Source: Molossus alvarezi | Lineage: Eukaryota > Chordata > Mammalia > Chiroptera > Molossidae | DNA length: 64,000 nt | Direction of reading: 5' to 3' | Assembly (NCBI GenBank): GCA_037176705.1 | Contig: CM073886.1 | Span: forward strand, 8,328,001 to 8,392,000 | Part shown: piece by piece, positions 53,216 through 64,000 of the stretch | Position numbering within the stretch: the stretch's first letter is position 1 | How the letters are laid out: each line of letters begins with the position of its first letter | Position numbers and translations under genes: made by a program | Notes under the pieces: generated by a model | Database searches by the model: none | Seen by the model: the letters and a program-made list of their open reading frames with translations, nothing else | Told to the model about the DNA's origin: nothing

Positions 53216-53639
53216 GTTACTGACAAAGGGACAAAAGGCCAAGAATCAGAGCAGAAAACAACAGATAAACAGACTTTCTGCAGTCTCTTCAGGCTGGAAA
53301 ATAAAAATCAATTGGGGTTCAAAGCTACCAAAGCAGCCAAACACGTAAGGGCTGAGATGCTAGTGAGAAGAAACCCCAAAACCCTATGCCACTTTTCTGC
53401 CCCAAGCATTTACCAATTCATATTTGTCATAGGAGAAAATTAAGAAACTGAGAATAAATTTCTGTTAAGAGTTTTAGAATCTAAGCAGAGCTTTTATTTT
53501 CTGGACTCTGGAAGCACTTAGGATCCTACTTGGCACTCCTGAAGGGCTGTGGTCTAGTATCAGAGGTAAACTAGATATAGTACCTTACATAGTCTGAAAC
53601 CCAACCTCAAGTTTCCTCAATGTCTGACTAGATTAAGGT

Positions 53640-54630
53640 AATCTATCTCAATTCAGCTGACTTCCAGGAGCTAAAATACATAATCAAGGGAAATATCATT
53701 TGTAGACTGACAGTTTTTATGTGCAATGCCCAGCATTCAATAAAAAATTACTAGGCATGTAGGGAAATGGAACCAAGATGAACTACAATAGAAACACACC
53801 TACAGATGATTCAGATATTGGACTTATGGGGCACACACTTTAAGATCACTCTGATTAATATGTTCATCTGAATAGATGAGAAGGTGAAGAATTTTAGCAA
53901 AGAACTGGAATATATATTTTAAAAGCATCAAATCAAAAGCACCAAATCTTATTTTAAAAATAAGAAGGAAAATAAATCAAGTTTAAGAAGTCAATGGACA
54001 GGTTAAATGACAGATTAGAATCAACTGAAGAGAAAATCATTGAAATGGAAAACAAGACTTTATTAAAAATAATAATACAAACTTTATCAGGAAGAGAGAA
54101 AAAGACTCAAAGTAGAAAAAAGAACTTAAGACACATATTTGAAAAATAATACGATTTAATATTTGTGTAACTAGAGTCTCATAAGAGGAGGAAGAGAGAG
54201 ACAGAGAGAAAGCAGTAAAATAGATTTTTCCAACATAAACACATAGGTTAAAAATTACTACAAACACCAAGCACAATAAAAAAAAAATTCCAAAGACATA
54301 TAAGAACAATGTAGAAAACTTATAAAAACCAAACACAAAGATAAAATTGTAAAAACAGCTGGAACGTGGTATGTATGTGTGTATGTGTGTGTGTGTGTGG
54401 GGGGGGTAGGTTACATTAAAATAAGGAACAATAAAATTGATGCTCCAATTCCCAACTAAAATTATGGAATTCAGAAGTAATTGTAATAATTTAATCTAAA
54501 TAGTGAAAGAAAAGAATTACAATCCTTATAAAAATATTCTTCCAAAGTAAAGGTGAAATAAAGGTACTGTCAAATAACTAAAAACTGGAAGTTCATCTCT
54601 AGAGCGGATCAGAGACTGTAAGGTGGACAA
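53640..54630 (+). repeat. Ancient L1M/HAL1-type LINE remnant
   Basis: ATTACTAGGCATGTAGGG, GACAGATTAGAATCAACTGAAG and, near the end, AAGAATTACAATCC...ATATTCTTCCAAAGTAAAGGTGAAATAAAGG resemble old L1M/HAL1 ORF1-region sequence, decayed throughout. It suggests an older ORF1-region LINE besides the two younger HAL1-like copies. A TATGTGTGTG microsatellite sits at about 54370-54400. Confidence 0.5.
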
Positions 54631-54639
54631 GAAAGGCAT

Positions 54640-54968
54640 TGCATTCTGCTCTGGCTGCCGTGACAAAATCCCACAGTCTGGAAGCTGGAAAGCATGAAGT
54701 CAGGGTACCAGCATGCTTGCATTCTGGTAGGACCCTCTTCCTACCTTGCAAATGGTCATCTTTTTGTTTTCTCATGTGGTAGAGAGAGAAGCAAGCCCTT
54801 ACCTGTCTCTTTTAATAAGGGCATTAAGCTCATCATGAGGACTCCAACCTCATGATCTAGTTACTCCCCCAAAAGCCCCATCTTTCCTAACACCATTTAC
54901 ATTGTAAAAGATTAGGGTTTCAGCATATAAATATTAGAGAGACACAAACATATAGTCTATAACCGAAG
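54640..54968 (+). repeat. MST/MLT1-type MaLR LTR
   Basis: CTCTGGCTGCCGTGACAAAATCC, TTTTGTTTTCTCATGTGGTAG, AATAAGGGCATTAAGCTCATC, CATGAGGACTCCAACCTCATG and CATTTACATTGTAAAAGATTAGGG are typical of an MST-type LTR. Confidence 0.7.
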
Positions 54969-54969
54969 G

Positions 54970-55580
54970 TTTCTGAGATGCTGGTAATATTTTGTTTTAT
55001 AATCTGAGTTGTGGTTACATAGGTATGTTCACTTTGTGAAAAATGACCTGCACACCTGTGATTTATACTCTCTTCTGTATGTGCTTTAGTTTAACAAAAA
55101 TGTTTAGTTATAAATTCATGGCACCCTTCCTGTAACATTGAAAACATTGTCTATTCTTGATATATTAACTGTTCCATATCTCATTTTCTTTTTGTTTTAT
55201 TTTAATCCAGTTTATTTTTCACCGCTTCAGTGACATGATTTAAAATCATCAATGCTACCCCTCTATCATGATGCCAAATCCAGGGGGCACATGAGTCCCC
55301 CCCCCCATCTTATTTTGCATTTCAGGAGAGTTTGATGTAGCTTGCCTCCTCCTTGTGACTTTTCCTCCCTGGGCTGTGGTAATGCCACATTCTCCTGGTC
55401 GTCCTCCAATTTCGCTGGCCGCCTCTTTCAGACCCTCTGCGGCGCCCACACTCCTCGGCCTGACTGCTAATGTTAGAGCCCCCAGAACCCTGTCCAGACA
55501 CTCATGCCCTTTCTAATCCACACTCTCTTCTACATTCACGTCTCCAGACTTGAAACTTGAGTCCCAGACATGGATGTTTA
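54970..55580. other. Unique non-coding stretch
   Basis: No gene recognised. The first 100 bp resemble an L1M tail (CTGGTAATATTTTGTTTTATAATC) but are too diverged to assign. Confidence 0.35.
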
Positions 55581-55584
55581 AGTG

Positions 55585-55805
55585 TCTATCAGGAGTCAGC
55601 ACACTTCTTCTATAAAGGGCGAGGTAGTAAATATTTTTGCCTTTGAAGGCATATGAGTTCTGTCACGGATACTCAACTCTGTCTTTGTAGCATGGAAAGC
55701 AGCCACAGACAATACTTAGATGATACATAAATGGATGGATGTTCCAATAAAGTTATTTACCAAAACAGGTGTCAGGGCATCGTTTAGCCCAGAGACTACA
55801 GCTGG
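55585..55805 (-). repeat. hAT-Charlie-type MITE, family unresolved
   Basis: CTTCTATAAAGGGCGAGGTAG, TTTTTGCCTTTGAAGGC, CAACTCTGTCTTTGTAGC, AAAGCAGCCACAGACAATAC, CCAATAAAGTTATTTACC and GCATCGTTTAGCCCAG correspond to a widespread mammalian non-autonomous hAT family. Confidence 0.6.
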
Positions 55806-55879
55806 TCTATGTGATACTCACTCTTGAACCTCTAACAGGTATTTTGATATCAACAAGCTTAAACAATTTCTCTCTGTGA

Positions 55880-56200
55880 TGGTACATTTTAAGTCATGAT
55901 ATTTAGATGTTCTTATTGGGGTACTGTTCAGATAAAATTAACATTTAAATAAGTAGACTTGGAGTAAACAAATAACCCTCCATAATGTGGGTGGGCCTCA
56001 TCCACTCAGTTAAAGACTTAATAGGAAAAAAGACTGACCTCTCTGGAGGAGAAGAAATTTCTTCCAGCAGATTGCCTTTGTGTTCAAGCTGTACTAGCCC
56101 CGAAGTCTTCAGCCTGCTAGTCTACCCTGAAGTTTTTGGATTTGCCAGGTTCTAATTGTGTGAGATAATTCCTTAAAATCTCTCTCTCTCTCTCTCTCTC
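55880..56200 (+). repeat. Ancient LTR-like repeat ending in (TC)n
   Basis: ATAATGTGGGTGGGCCTCATCC, CAGTTAAAGACTTAATAGG, AGCCTGCTAGTCTACCC, GTGTGAGATAATTCCTTAAAATC and a (TC)11 tract match the layout of an old mammalian LTR also seen at 46250-46720. Confidence 0.55.
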
Positions 56201-56204
56201 TGTC

Positions 56205-57475
56205 CCCCACCCCCATCTGTCCCCACCATCATTGTCATTCAAGCCATTATTTTCCAACTATATAATATTGACATCCAGCTAATAAGTCTCCCTTCAATCC
56301 CTCATCCTTAGAGAAGTCAGAGGGGTGTGTGTAAAGATAAGATCACATTGTTCTTCTGCGTAAGATAAATACTCGAAACAAGACTCAGCTGTCCTACCAA
56401 GACCTGCTGCCTGTGGAGAGGAGGATATGGGGACCAGCCTTCTAAGCAGAGAAGCTGTGCTGCTGCAGGTCACAGAGCAGCGCAGGGGCAGGGCGGCCAC
56501 ACCTTCCCTTCTTTAAAGAGAAGCGGCCCTCCATCCAGTTTCCCGGGTCTTTATAACTTACCAGACTCATTGTGGGGTTGTCAAAGCTCTTTCCGGCTTT
56601 TCTTCTCTTTCTTTCTTCCAAATGCTTCTCTCCCCTCACCCCCATCTGCGTTTTGCACCTCCAGTCGAGGTAATCTAACACTGATTTTCAATATGTGTCA
56701 TGTTCCCCACCTTCAGGTCGTTTTATCTGCTGCTCCTGTTCAGATGTCCCTTCTACCTCCACTCGTTCGTCCCCTGGCTTAGATAGCAGCGTGCCCCTTG
56801 TTCCATGGAGCTTTCTTCGATGCCACCACTCAAGTTGAGTGACTTGCCTCTCCGTGGGGCTACCCGCCCCGCTGTGATAGCTAGCACACGCATGCTGCCT
56901 CTCATTGCGCCCCGGTAGACTGGACAGACAGCTCATGTACATGAACGTCATCTTCGATTCCTTTGTGCTCAGCACAGGAATGGCCATGGCACTGATTGAC
57001 CCTGCTCCTAGGTTTTGCCTGGTTCACCTCGCGGATTTCTCCAGGGACGCTTTTGCTGTCCATGGTGCTGGGCACCTTGCCCTGCCTCCCTCTGGCTGGT
57101 CCTCTGCCCCATGCCCAGTGCCCAGGGCCCAGATGAGGCTACCTACCCAGATAACCTCTATATTACTAGGATCTGTCACCATCTCAGACTGTTGGCATTA
57201 AGTTGATGCTTTTACAGCAGGCCTCAGCTGATGACCTGCACCTCTGGGGTCAGTATCGGCAGCCAGGCGGAGTTCCTCCATGCCCGCTCTGACCTGAAGG
57301 GCGTCTTCCGCCTAACCCAGCCGGTGCGTTCTCCCCCTGCTTCCTCATACACCTGTGTCCATCCTCACACCTTTCTCCCTCGTCCTGACATACGGTCCTT
57401 CTCATCACCCTTGAGAATGGAGGAGCAACAGCCTCTCAATTGTGTCTGTGAGGGGAGGGCCTTTGAATGGGAGGA
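56205..57475. other. Unique non-coding stretch
   Basis: No exon recognised. Short frames at 56905-57201 and 57231-57506 lack known domains. A pyrimidine-rich part lies at 56590-56780. Confidence 0.4.
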
Positions 57476-57479
57476 AACT

Positions 57480-57675
57480 CTGGTTAAAAGCACAGACTTT
57501 GAATGACCTCAGACCCATGTTTAAACCCTAGGTTTGTCAACCCAAAGCTGGACAAGCTGGGAAAACTCCGAATCTCGTTTTCCTCATCTATAAAATAGGA
57601 ATGGTAATGCCTGCTCCCTAGGGATTTAAAAAAAACCCTGAAGCTAATGGTTTAAAAGCACTTAGTGCATAAGTT
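57480..57675 (+). repeat. MIR SINE fragment
   Basis: GGTTAAAAGCACAGACTTTG, GTTTTCCTCATCTATAAAATAGG, AATGGTAATGCCTGCTCC and AAAAGCACTTAGTGCATAAG follow the plus-strand MIR order. Confidence 0.75.
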
Positions 57676-57679
57676 ACTT

Positions 57680-58400
57680 AGTATTGTTATTATTTTTAAA
57701 ATATTGCTAAATAACAGTTTGGCAATGGTCTCCCTCAGTGTCCCAGCCTGAGCTCTGCCTCTCTCTCCCTGCAAAACGTCCCCAGCCTCTCCCACTCTCC
57801 TGACAGATGCTTTCCTGCTAATAAATCCTGCCCGTGATGTCCCAGCTGACTGCAGCAGCTGGCTCGGAATCGAGACATCAACACATGAATCAGACAGGAT
57901 GAGAGGAGGAGGAGGCTGAAGACAGAGGCTCCAACTACCTTGGTGACAAGGCACAGAGAGAGAAAGAACAGATTATAATAAGATTTAGGGGGTTGTGTTT
58001 TTTTTTTTTGCCAAGTGGGATGGGTTTAAGCTTCTCCCCATATTCACCACCCACTCAGGGTTTGGAAAATTACTTCTGGGAGCGGCAACCAAAAGGAAAA
58101 TGTTGGCAAATGAGACCTGCTCCCTGAAGTCCAGGCAAAGGCGGGGGGGGGGGGGGGGGGGGCGGGTGGGGGGCGGACGTCCCGCTGGCCTTTCTGGTCT
58201 GCTTGTCTCGCACGTGTTTCTAGCGCGGTACAAGGAGGCTGCCCAGGACTTGGAATTAGTTCCATAAAATTTGATGTTCATAAGAATAAGTTTTCAGTTC
58301 CACTGAAGGTCATTCAAAATACGGTCCTTTCTGAGCTCTCGTCTCCTGCCGCCTCTGCCACGTGGGAGCAGAAAGACGAAAGCAGGCAGGTTTATCGTGT
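57680..58400. other. Unique stretch with G20 tract
   Basis: No gene recognised. It contains a 20-G homopolymer at 58143-58162 followed by GCGGGTGGGGGGCGG. The minus strand here is a proline-rich read-through. Confidence 0.5.
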
Positions 58401-58404
58401 GTTT

Positions 58405-58562
58405 TCCAAGCACCGGGTTCCATGCCGGGCCCGCATTTCGCCTTCTTAACAGCCTTCCGGAGCAGGTCTGATTATTACTGTTATTTTCTAGACAATAAAA
58501 CTGAGGCTCAGCATTATTAAATTATGTCCTAGGGTCACAGGTTTAGAACAAAGGGAGCCAGG
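58405..58562 (-). repeat. MIR fragment
   Basis: AAGCACCGGGTTCCATGCC, ACAATAAAACTGAGGCTCAGC and TCCTAGGGTCACAGG fit a reverse MIR. Confidence 0.6.
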
Positions 58563-58564
58563 CA

Positions 58565-59450
58565 GCCTGATAACAGAAAGCAGGATGGTGATTATTCAAT
58601 GACTTTTTAAAAAAGAATGAGCGAGGCTGGCACGCACGGAGGTTGCCTGATGGATACGGGGTTCCCACACTCCCTGGGAACCCTGGGGCACAGCACCCCT
58701 GGTGAGAACACAGCTCCTCCCTTGGGATCAAACGAGCAGGCAGGATTTCACCGGAGACTTCCGCCCTCACATTTATTTTTCTATTACACTCAGCTGCTTC
58801 CCGATTCGCATGTCTTCGTATTCAAAGAGGCTGTTAATCTGCCGCATCCCCACCACCTGGGGCCTGCAGCGCAACGCAAATGGAGTCCACCGCTTTGTAC
58901 ACAAGGCCGCCTGAGTCTGGAGTCATCGCTCCGGGAAATGCCATCCAGTCTTTCAAAGCGAGGACAAATAGTTCCTAACCGGAGCTGAGGACACGTGGGC
59001 AGGGGGTGGAGTCCGGCCTCCTGTGGTCCCGGCAAGAGGACACCATCTTCCAGGTCTGCTGTAAATTGAGGGGTGAATGGTCTCAAGGCTCTTTACCTTC
59101 TGAGGAAGGAATTTATTGTCGTTTCCAGCAAATAGACTTCAAAATTCTTGGTGAGTTCAGTGAAAAGAAATTAGGGAGACAAGATTTGACTGATTGAAGC
59201 TCAATTTTTAAAGAACACCTCTGACTCTGCCTGTCTGTTAATGTGTTGGATTGCACCCTCGGGTCCTATTAGCTGCAAGTCTCCTGAAGGCTTTAAAATG
59301 CAGAAACTCAAGCTTGGCCGGAGAGAACACTCGTGAGCAAGAATGTTGGGACATTCCTGGACTCCATACAAGAGACGCACGCATCTGGAAAAGTCATTCT
59401 TAGCTTTCTCTTCCCCATAATCTGGGCCCAGGGTAGGAGTTCAAAGCTTG
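58565..59450. other. Unique non-coding stretch
   Basis: No gene recognised. The 59090-59320 part is low-repeat, complex sequence that could be conserved non-coding DNA; this needs alignment. Confidence 0.35.
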
Positions 59451-59454
59451 AATT

Positions 59455-59592
59455 CAGAAACCAGAGCGCAAATGTCTGGATTTAACTCTCATCCCTTAAC
59501 TTCTCTTAGCTTGTTTCTACCTCTGCAAAATGGGGATGATTACAGTACTTTCCTCCTTGGGTTGGTCCATGGAGTTCATGCAAAGCTCAGTC
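59455..59592 (+). repeat. MIR fragment
   Basis: AAATGTCTGGATTTAACTCTC, CTACCTCTGCAAAATGGGG and ATGATTACAGTACTTTCCTCC fit a plus-strand MIR. Confidence 0.55.
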
Positions 59593-59594
59593 TG

Positions 59595-60546
59595 TACTGC
59601 GGTGGGGTCCAGAGTGTCAGCGTGCTGGCTCGGGACTGGGCACACAAGGACCTTGCTTCTCATAACTCATGCCGTTTGCCACTCTGCATGGGATGCTCTG
59701 CCGTGAGGGAGAGAGTGGGACACAGAGAGAGAACTCGTAGAAAGGATGTTTTGTTGGAGAACCGGCCAGACTGCTTGCACTGAGTAAGCCACTGGTTTAC
59801 ACTAGAGTTGTTGGTCACGACCTCCTCCCTGCTGTCTCCCTGCTGACCCCACCGTGATGAGGGCTGGGCCCCTCCTACCAACCACCCTGGCGCTGTCGAA
59901 GGCTTGCTCTCGAAAGGGCAGCTGAGAGCTCGATGTCCACGAGCCCAGTGGCACCAGGCTCCCCGCCCCGCGCCCGGCTTCATGCCTTGTTTACCAGCTC
60001 CGCTCCTCCGCTCTGAACTTGGAGGAGATGCAGAGGTCTCTGACCACCAGCCTGTATCATTTATCTATCCGCCCCCCACCCCTACCACTGTTGAAGAGTA
60101 TTTAGCAAGCATATTTCCTGAAGGCCGTTCTCTTTTAAGAAATCCCATCGGTGATTTAATTAAGCCTCTATAAATGCTAAACGGAATTTAAGCAAAATGG
60201 AACTTGCTGATTTGTACATGTTGAAATTGTTCCTTGTTCTGTTCTAATTGAAAAGATTGAACACAGACTGTATTTGTTCTTATCCCGCAACTACTTTCAC
60301 GGGTGCGATAAATTGGAAATGTTATCTGGCTCGAGATGCCAGTTTCCCTGAGAAAATCTCTGCCCGCAGTGAGGGAATGGAGGAGCTAAACACATCTTTG
60401 TTTTCAAAGTCATATGTCACAGACCAAGGAGACTTCAATAAAAAATTACAGCCAGTGCTGGCAAGGATGTGGTGGGGCAGGCACCTCCTTCTGAGCGGCA
60501 ATGTTGAAAGTTAGTGTGATGCATTGAAAAGCAATTTAGAGATATT
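59595..60546. other. Unique non-coding stretch
   Basis: No gene recognised. The part at 60100-60250 is AT-rich with TTTAATTAAG and TTCTAATTGAAAAG homeodomain-type cores and no visible repeat. Confidence 0.35.
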
Positions 60547-60557
60547 AAAAGAGAGCT

Positions 60558-60766
60558 GGGCAGGTGTGGCTCAGAGGCTGAGTGTCGCCCCTTGCACAGA
60601 GGTCACCGGTTCGATTCCCGGTCAGGGCACATGCCCAGGCTGTGGGTCCAATCCCCAGTGGGGGGCATGCAGGAGGCGGCCAATCGGTGTTTCTGTCTCT
60701 CTCTCCCTCTCCCTTCCTCTCTCTCTAACATCAATAAAGAAAAAAAATACTTTAAAAAAAATCCAC
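60558..60766 (+). repeat. VES-type SINE, short-tail subfamily, perfect TSD
   Basis: GGCAGGTGTGGCTCAGAGG head, B box GGTTCGATTCCCGG, AATCCCCAGTGGGGGGC, CTCTCTCCCTCTCCCTTCC and an A tail. AAAAGAGAGCT is repeated at 60547-60557 and 60767-60777. One of the best-preserved copies here. Confidence 0.94.
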
Positions 60767-60984
60767 AAAAGAGAGCTTCAAGATTACCAGAATGCTTTAT
60801 GCTTCTGTGCAGGAATTCCTGAGAATCAAGTCCAAGGAAATAACTGCACCGCAGTTAGCCATATGCGTGGAGGAGTTCACCAGGGTGTTAGATACAGCAG
60901 CACATCGAACAAAATCACAGGCATTTTGCAACAGCCCCCAAGTAAGGAATAACAAAGTCGGTTACGACACTTTCTCAACAGACT

Positions 60985-61360
60985 GTTCCGCAGCACTTAA
61001 TGTGATGACTACTTGAAGTTCAATAGCAAGTTAAAAAATAAAGGTATACACTACACACTACATACAAACTTAGCTATCAAAATATGCCACTCAGCATGAA
61101 ATGGGCAGAATAAACACATTCATGAAGACAGAAAAACGGACCTAATGGTTGTCAGGGGCTGGGGGCAGGGGAGAATGGGGAGGGCCCGCTGAGGGGACGG
61201 GGTTTCCTTTGAGAGTGAGGAAATTGTTCGGGAACAGGAGAGTGGTGGTGGGTACCACACTGTGAATATAATAATGCCACTGCACTGCACGCCTTAGAAT
61301 GGTTACAATGGTCACTTTTATGGTTTGTGTATTTATCACAATATTTTTTAAAAGATATGA
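60985..61360 (+). repeat. Old L1M 3' UTR
   Basis: TGGTTGTCAGGGGCTGGGGG, TTCGGGAACAGGAGAGTGG, CCACACTGTGAATATAATAATGCC and GTTTGTGTATTTATCACAATATT are the usual L1M 3' UTR series. Confidence 0.7.
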
Positions 61361-61625
61361 TGAAGGATGAAGAAGGAAAGAAGTACTCAAACATCTGAAC
61401 AGCAGTTATTTTTGGGAGGGTGTATTAGGACTGAAGTCTCATATATTTTTTGAGAATGTCTGCAGTGTTAGTATTACCGCGAGGTAGAAGCAGGCAGATT
61501 GGGAAGCCAGCCGAGGATGGGATCAGGTGCCCTCCTCCTACCCACTCCGCCATGGTGGAGGGGAAGAGAGATTCTAAGAAGGAACGTATGTTCTAGAAAA
61601 GAGAAAAAAATCAGAAGTCAACAGT
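61361..61625. other. Unique non-coding stretch
   Basis: Nothing recognised between the L1M tail and the next L1. Confidence 0.4.
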
Positions 61626-61771
61626 CTAAGCTTTCCTCTTGGGAAACTAGATAAGAAGAGCAATAAGAACCTAACGCAAGTAGAAAGAGAGAAGTAATAA
61701 TTGGGGCAGAAATTAATAAGACTTGAAAGCAGGATATCAATGGAGAAGAGCAATAAAACCAAAAGCTGTTA

Positions 61772-62036
61772 TTTTTTTTGGCTTTCATTATTTTATTTAG
61801 TGGTACAGAAGTTTTAGATATAAGATAAGTATTTTTAAACTTTATTGTTGACATTATTACAGAGGTCCTCCATGACCCCTTTGCCCCTCCACCCAGATTC
61901 TGCCTCCCCTTCCCTCTGGCCACTACCACATTGTTGTCCGTGTCCTTGGGCTGGGCAACGACATTCTTTGGCCATTCTTTCCACCTTCTTTCATCCTATC
62001 TGCCCGCCACACACACCTCCCCTCTGACATCTATCA
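61772..62036 (-). mobile_element. Nested LINE 3' end (L1/HAL1-like)
   Basis: T-rich left end, ATTGTTGACATTATTACAG and the C-rich GACCCCTTTGCCCC and ACATTGTTGTCCGTGTCC run match the 3' UTR type of the HAL1-like and L1 elements, on the minus strand. The surrounding L1 reads through from one side to the other. Flanking GTTATTT and GTATTT may be a short TSD. Confidence 0.7.
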
Positions 62037-63720
62037 GTATTTCTGCAAAGGTCAATGAAATTGATAAGCCTCTCGTCAGGCTAAGAAAAAAAAAATAGAG
62101 AAGATAAACTGTTAACATAGAAATGAGTAAGGAGATGTCCCGTGAGTATTAAAAAAATAGTAAATGAATGTTATGATTATCTCTATGCTCCTACATTTGA
62201 TCAAATAGATTAATTCACTGAAGAAAGACAAACTACCAAAGCTTATACAAGTAAAATAAATCATCTAAATAGGCTTATACCTGTTAAATAAATGGAATAT
62301 ATTATTAATAACCTCCATAAAAATGAAAAGCCAAGCACAGGTGGTTTCACTGGTGAGTTCTATGAAGCATTTAAAGGAGGACGTGATACCAGTTCTCACA
62401 GTGTGTTTCAGAAGATAGAAGCAGAGAACACCTCCTAACACATCCTGTGAGGCCGGCACTATCCTCATACCAAAGCCAGACAAAGACAGTCTAGGAAAGC
62501 GACACCACATGCCAATGTTCCTCATGAACATAGATGCAAAAATCCTCAACCACACACTAGAAAACAGAACCAAACAGTGTATGAAATTAATTATATACCA
62601 CGACCAAGAGGATTTATTCCAGTCTTACAAGGGAGGCTCAATATAAAAATATCTCATAATGTAATTCATCATACTAACCAGGAAAAGAAGAAAAAGCATA
62701 TGAGCATATCAATAAATGGAGAAAAATAATTTTGACAAAATCCCAACATCCATTCATAATAAAAACTCTCAGAAAACTTCAACTTGGTAAAAATCATCTA
62801 AAAAGTCCTACAGCTAACATCATAGTTCGTGGGAAGAAAACAGACGCCTTTGCCCTTAGACAAGGAACTAGACAATGACATCCCTTCTCACCACTTTTAC
62901 TGGAAGTTTTAGCTAATGCAGTAACAGAATAAAATAAAATGTATAGGAAATGGAGAGGAAGGAAAAATAACATCTCTGTTTGCAGATGACATATGACTGC
63001 CTACAAAGAAAATCCCAAAGAATAAGCAAAACATTCCAAAACTAATAAGCAATTATAGTAAGGTCATAGGATAAAAAATTAATGTACAAAAGTCCATTTT
63101 ATCTATATACCAGCAATGAGCAGTTGGAATTTGAAATAAAGGAACAAGAATGTTAGATTAGCCCCCCAAGTAAAGGCATAATTCTAGCCAAACATGTATA
63201 GGATCTGTATGAGGAACACCACAAAACTATGATGAAAGAAATCAAGAAGATCTAAATAGAAATATTCCATATTCATAGATAAGAAGTCAATGTTGTTAAG
63301 ATATAAATTCCTCCCAACTTAATCTATAGATTCAATGCAAAATTTAAAGCAAAAACAAAATTCTCACCAACTTATCTTCTAGGTATTAACAAAATGAGTC
63401 TAAAGTTTTGTAAGCAAATGCAGAAGACACACACTAGGTAGCACTGTACTAAGAACAAAGTCAAAGGACCCACACTACCTGATTTGAAGACTTATCACAA
63501 AGCTACAATCATCATTACAACACAGTACTAGGGAACGTATAGGCAAGTGATGAATCAGATCGAACCGAAGAGAACAGAACATAACAAAATAGGAGAACTC
63601 AGAAATAAACACACACAAATATAGTCAACTGATCTTGGACAAAAGAGCAGAGACAATTCAACATAGACAGAATAGTCTTTTCAACACCAAATGGTGCTGA
63701 AACATTTGGACATCTGTATG

Positions 63721-63721
63721 T

Positions 63722-63774
<53 letters not shown>
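63721..63774. repeat. (GA)n microsatellite
   Basis: About 54 bp of GAGA with one AAAGA interruption, inside the old L1. Confidence 0.95.
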
Positions 63775-63777
<3 letters not shown>

Positions 63778-64000
63778 TTACAAAAATTACATTCAAATAG
63801 ACCTTAAACGTAAATCCCAACATTACAAAACTTCTAGAAGGTAACAAGGGACATCTGTGTGAACTTGGGTTTGTTGATGAGTATTTTATCAACACTATAA
63901 AGGACACTTTATCAAAGAAAACATTTTGATTAAGTTGGACTTCACTAAAATTAAAACTGCTCTCTGGGAACAACACTCTTAAGATAACGAAGAGATGGGC

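Larger units (their letters stand above)
61630..64000 (+). pseudogene. Old L1 ORF2 region, decayed, cut by window edge
   Basis: The plus strand carries L1 ORF2 sequence with many stops and frameshifts: an early part at 61650-61770 (resembling the NKINKTKSW-type stretch), then after a nested insertion AATGAAATTGATAAGCC (62057-62073), GAGTTCTATGAAGC, CCATGCCAATGTTCCTCATGAAC, TTTGCAGATGACATATGA (the FADD region, about 62979) and CTTCAACTTGG. It continues to at least the end of the window. A (GA)n tract interrupts it at 63721-63774. Confidence 0.75.

Overview
This window looks like non-coding nuclear DNA from a bat, most likely Yangochiroptera. The main evidence is about seventeen copies of a tRNA-headed SINE with the VES sequence pattern: a head resembling GGCTCAGTGGTTGAGCG, a B box resembling GGTTCGATTCC, and a CT-rich body. 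It also holds lineage-specific L1 elements, one SPIN-type (Space Invader) hAT element, and ancient repeats shared by placental mammals (MIR, L2, MLT1-type LTRs, MER5-type hATs, old L1M). I recognise no exon of a host protein-coding gene, no tRNA or rRNA gene and no CRISPR array. Long open frames are either retrotransposon ORFs or read-throughs of simple and tandem repeats.

Layout. 1-7.07 kb: CA-rich minisatellite, MIRs, an MLT1-type LTR, four SINEs and a unique stretch with a possible RFX site. 7.09-12.96 kb: a full-length but mutated L1 on the minus strand, with a 16-bp target-site duplication (TSD). 13.3-15.7 kb: an ORF2-less, HAL1-like element with a decayed ORF1. 16.5-20.4 kb: a 180-bp direct duplication, a twin-primed L1 fragment, an MLT1-type LTR, MIR, L2 and old L1 3' ends. 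20.4-35.3 kb: mostly unique sequence with scattered SINEs, MER5, L1M and MaLR fragments. 35.46-36.05 kb: a solo retroviral LTR inside a CTAT microsatellite. 38.16-38.42 kb: a 38-bp GC-rich minisatellite. 39.9-41.3 kb: four SINEs forming two pairs, each pair sharing a target site. 42.9-43.2 kb: a CpG-rich segment with a perfect X-box (RFX) palindrome. 46.85-49.02 kb: a second HAL1-like element with an uninterrupted 313-codon ORF1 and a 15-bp TSD, followed 24 bp later by the SPIN element. 49.5-61.4 kb: hAT, ancient LINE, MaLR and MIR remnants in unique DNA. 61.6-64.0 kb: a decayed plus-strand L1 ORF2 carrying a nested LINE 3' end, cut off by the window edge.

How the parts interact. The SINEs and HAL1-like elements show A-tails, TSDs and TT/A-type target sites, as expected of L1-mediated target-primed reverse transcription. 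The HAL1-like copies lack an ORF2 and so must have been mobilised in trans by L1 enzymes, like the SINEs, while encoding their own ORF1 RNA-binding protein. The strongest candidates for follow-up are this ORF1-only family (two copies here, with a shared small downstream ORF and a variable heptad array), the serial SINE insertions, and the CpG-rich X-box segment. Family names come from recognition by eye; no database search was run.
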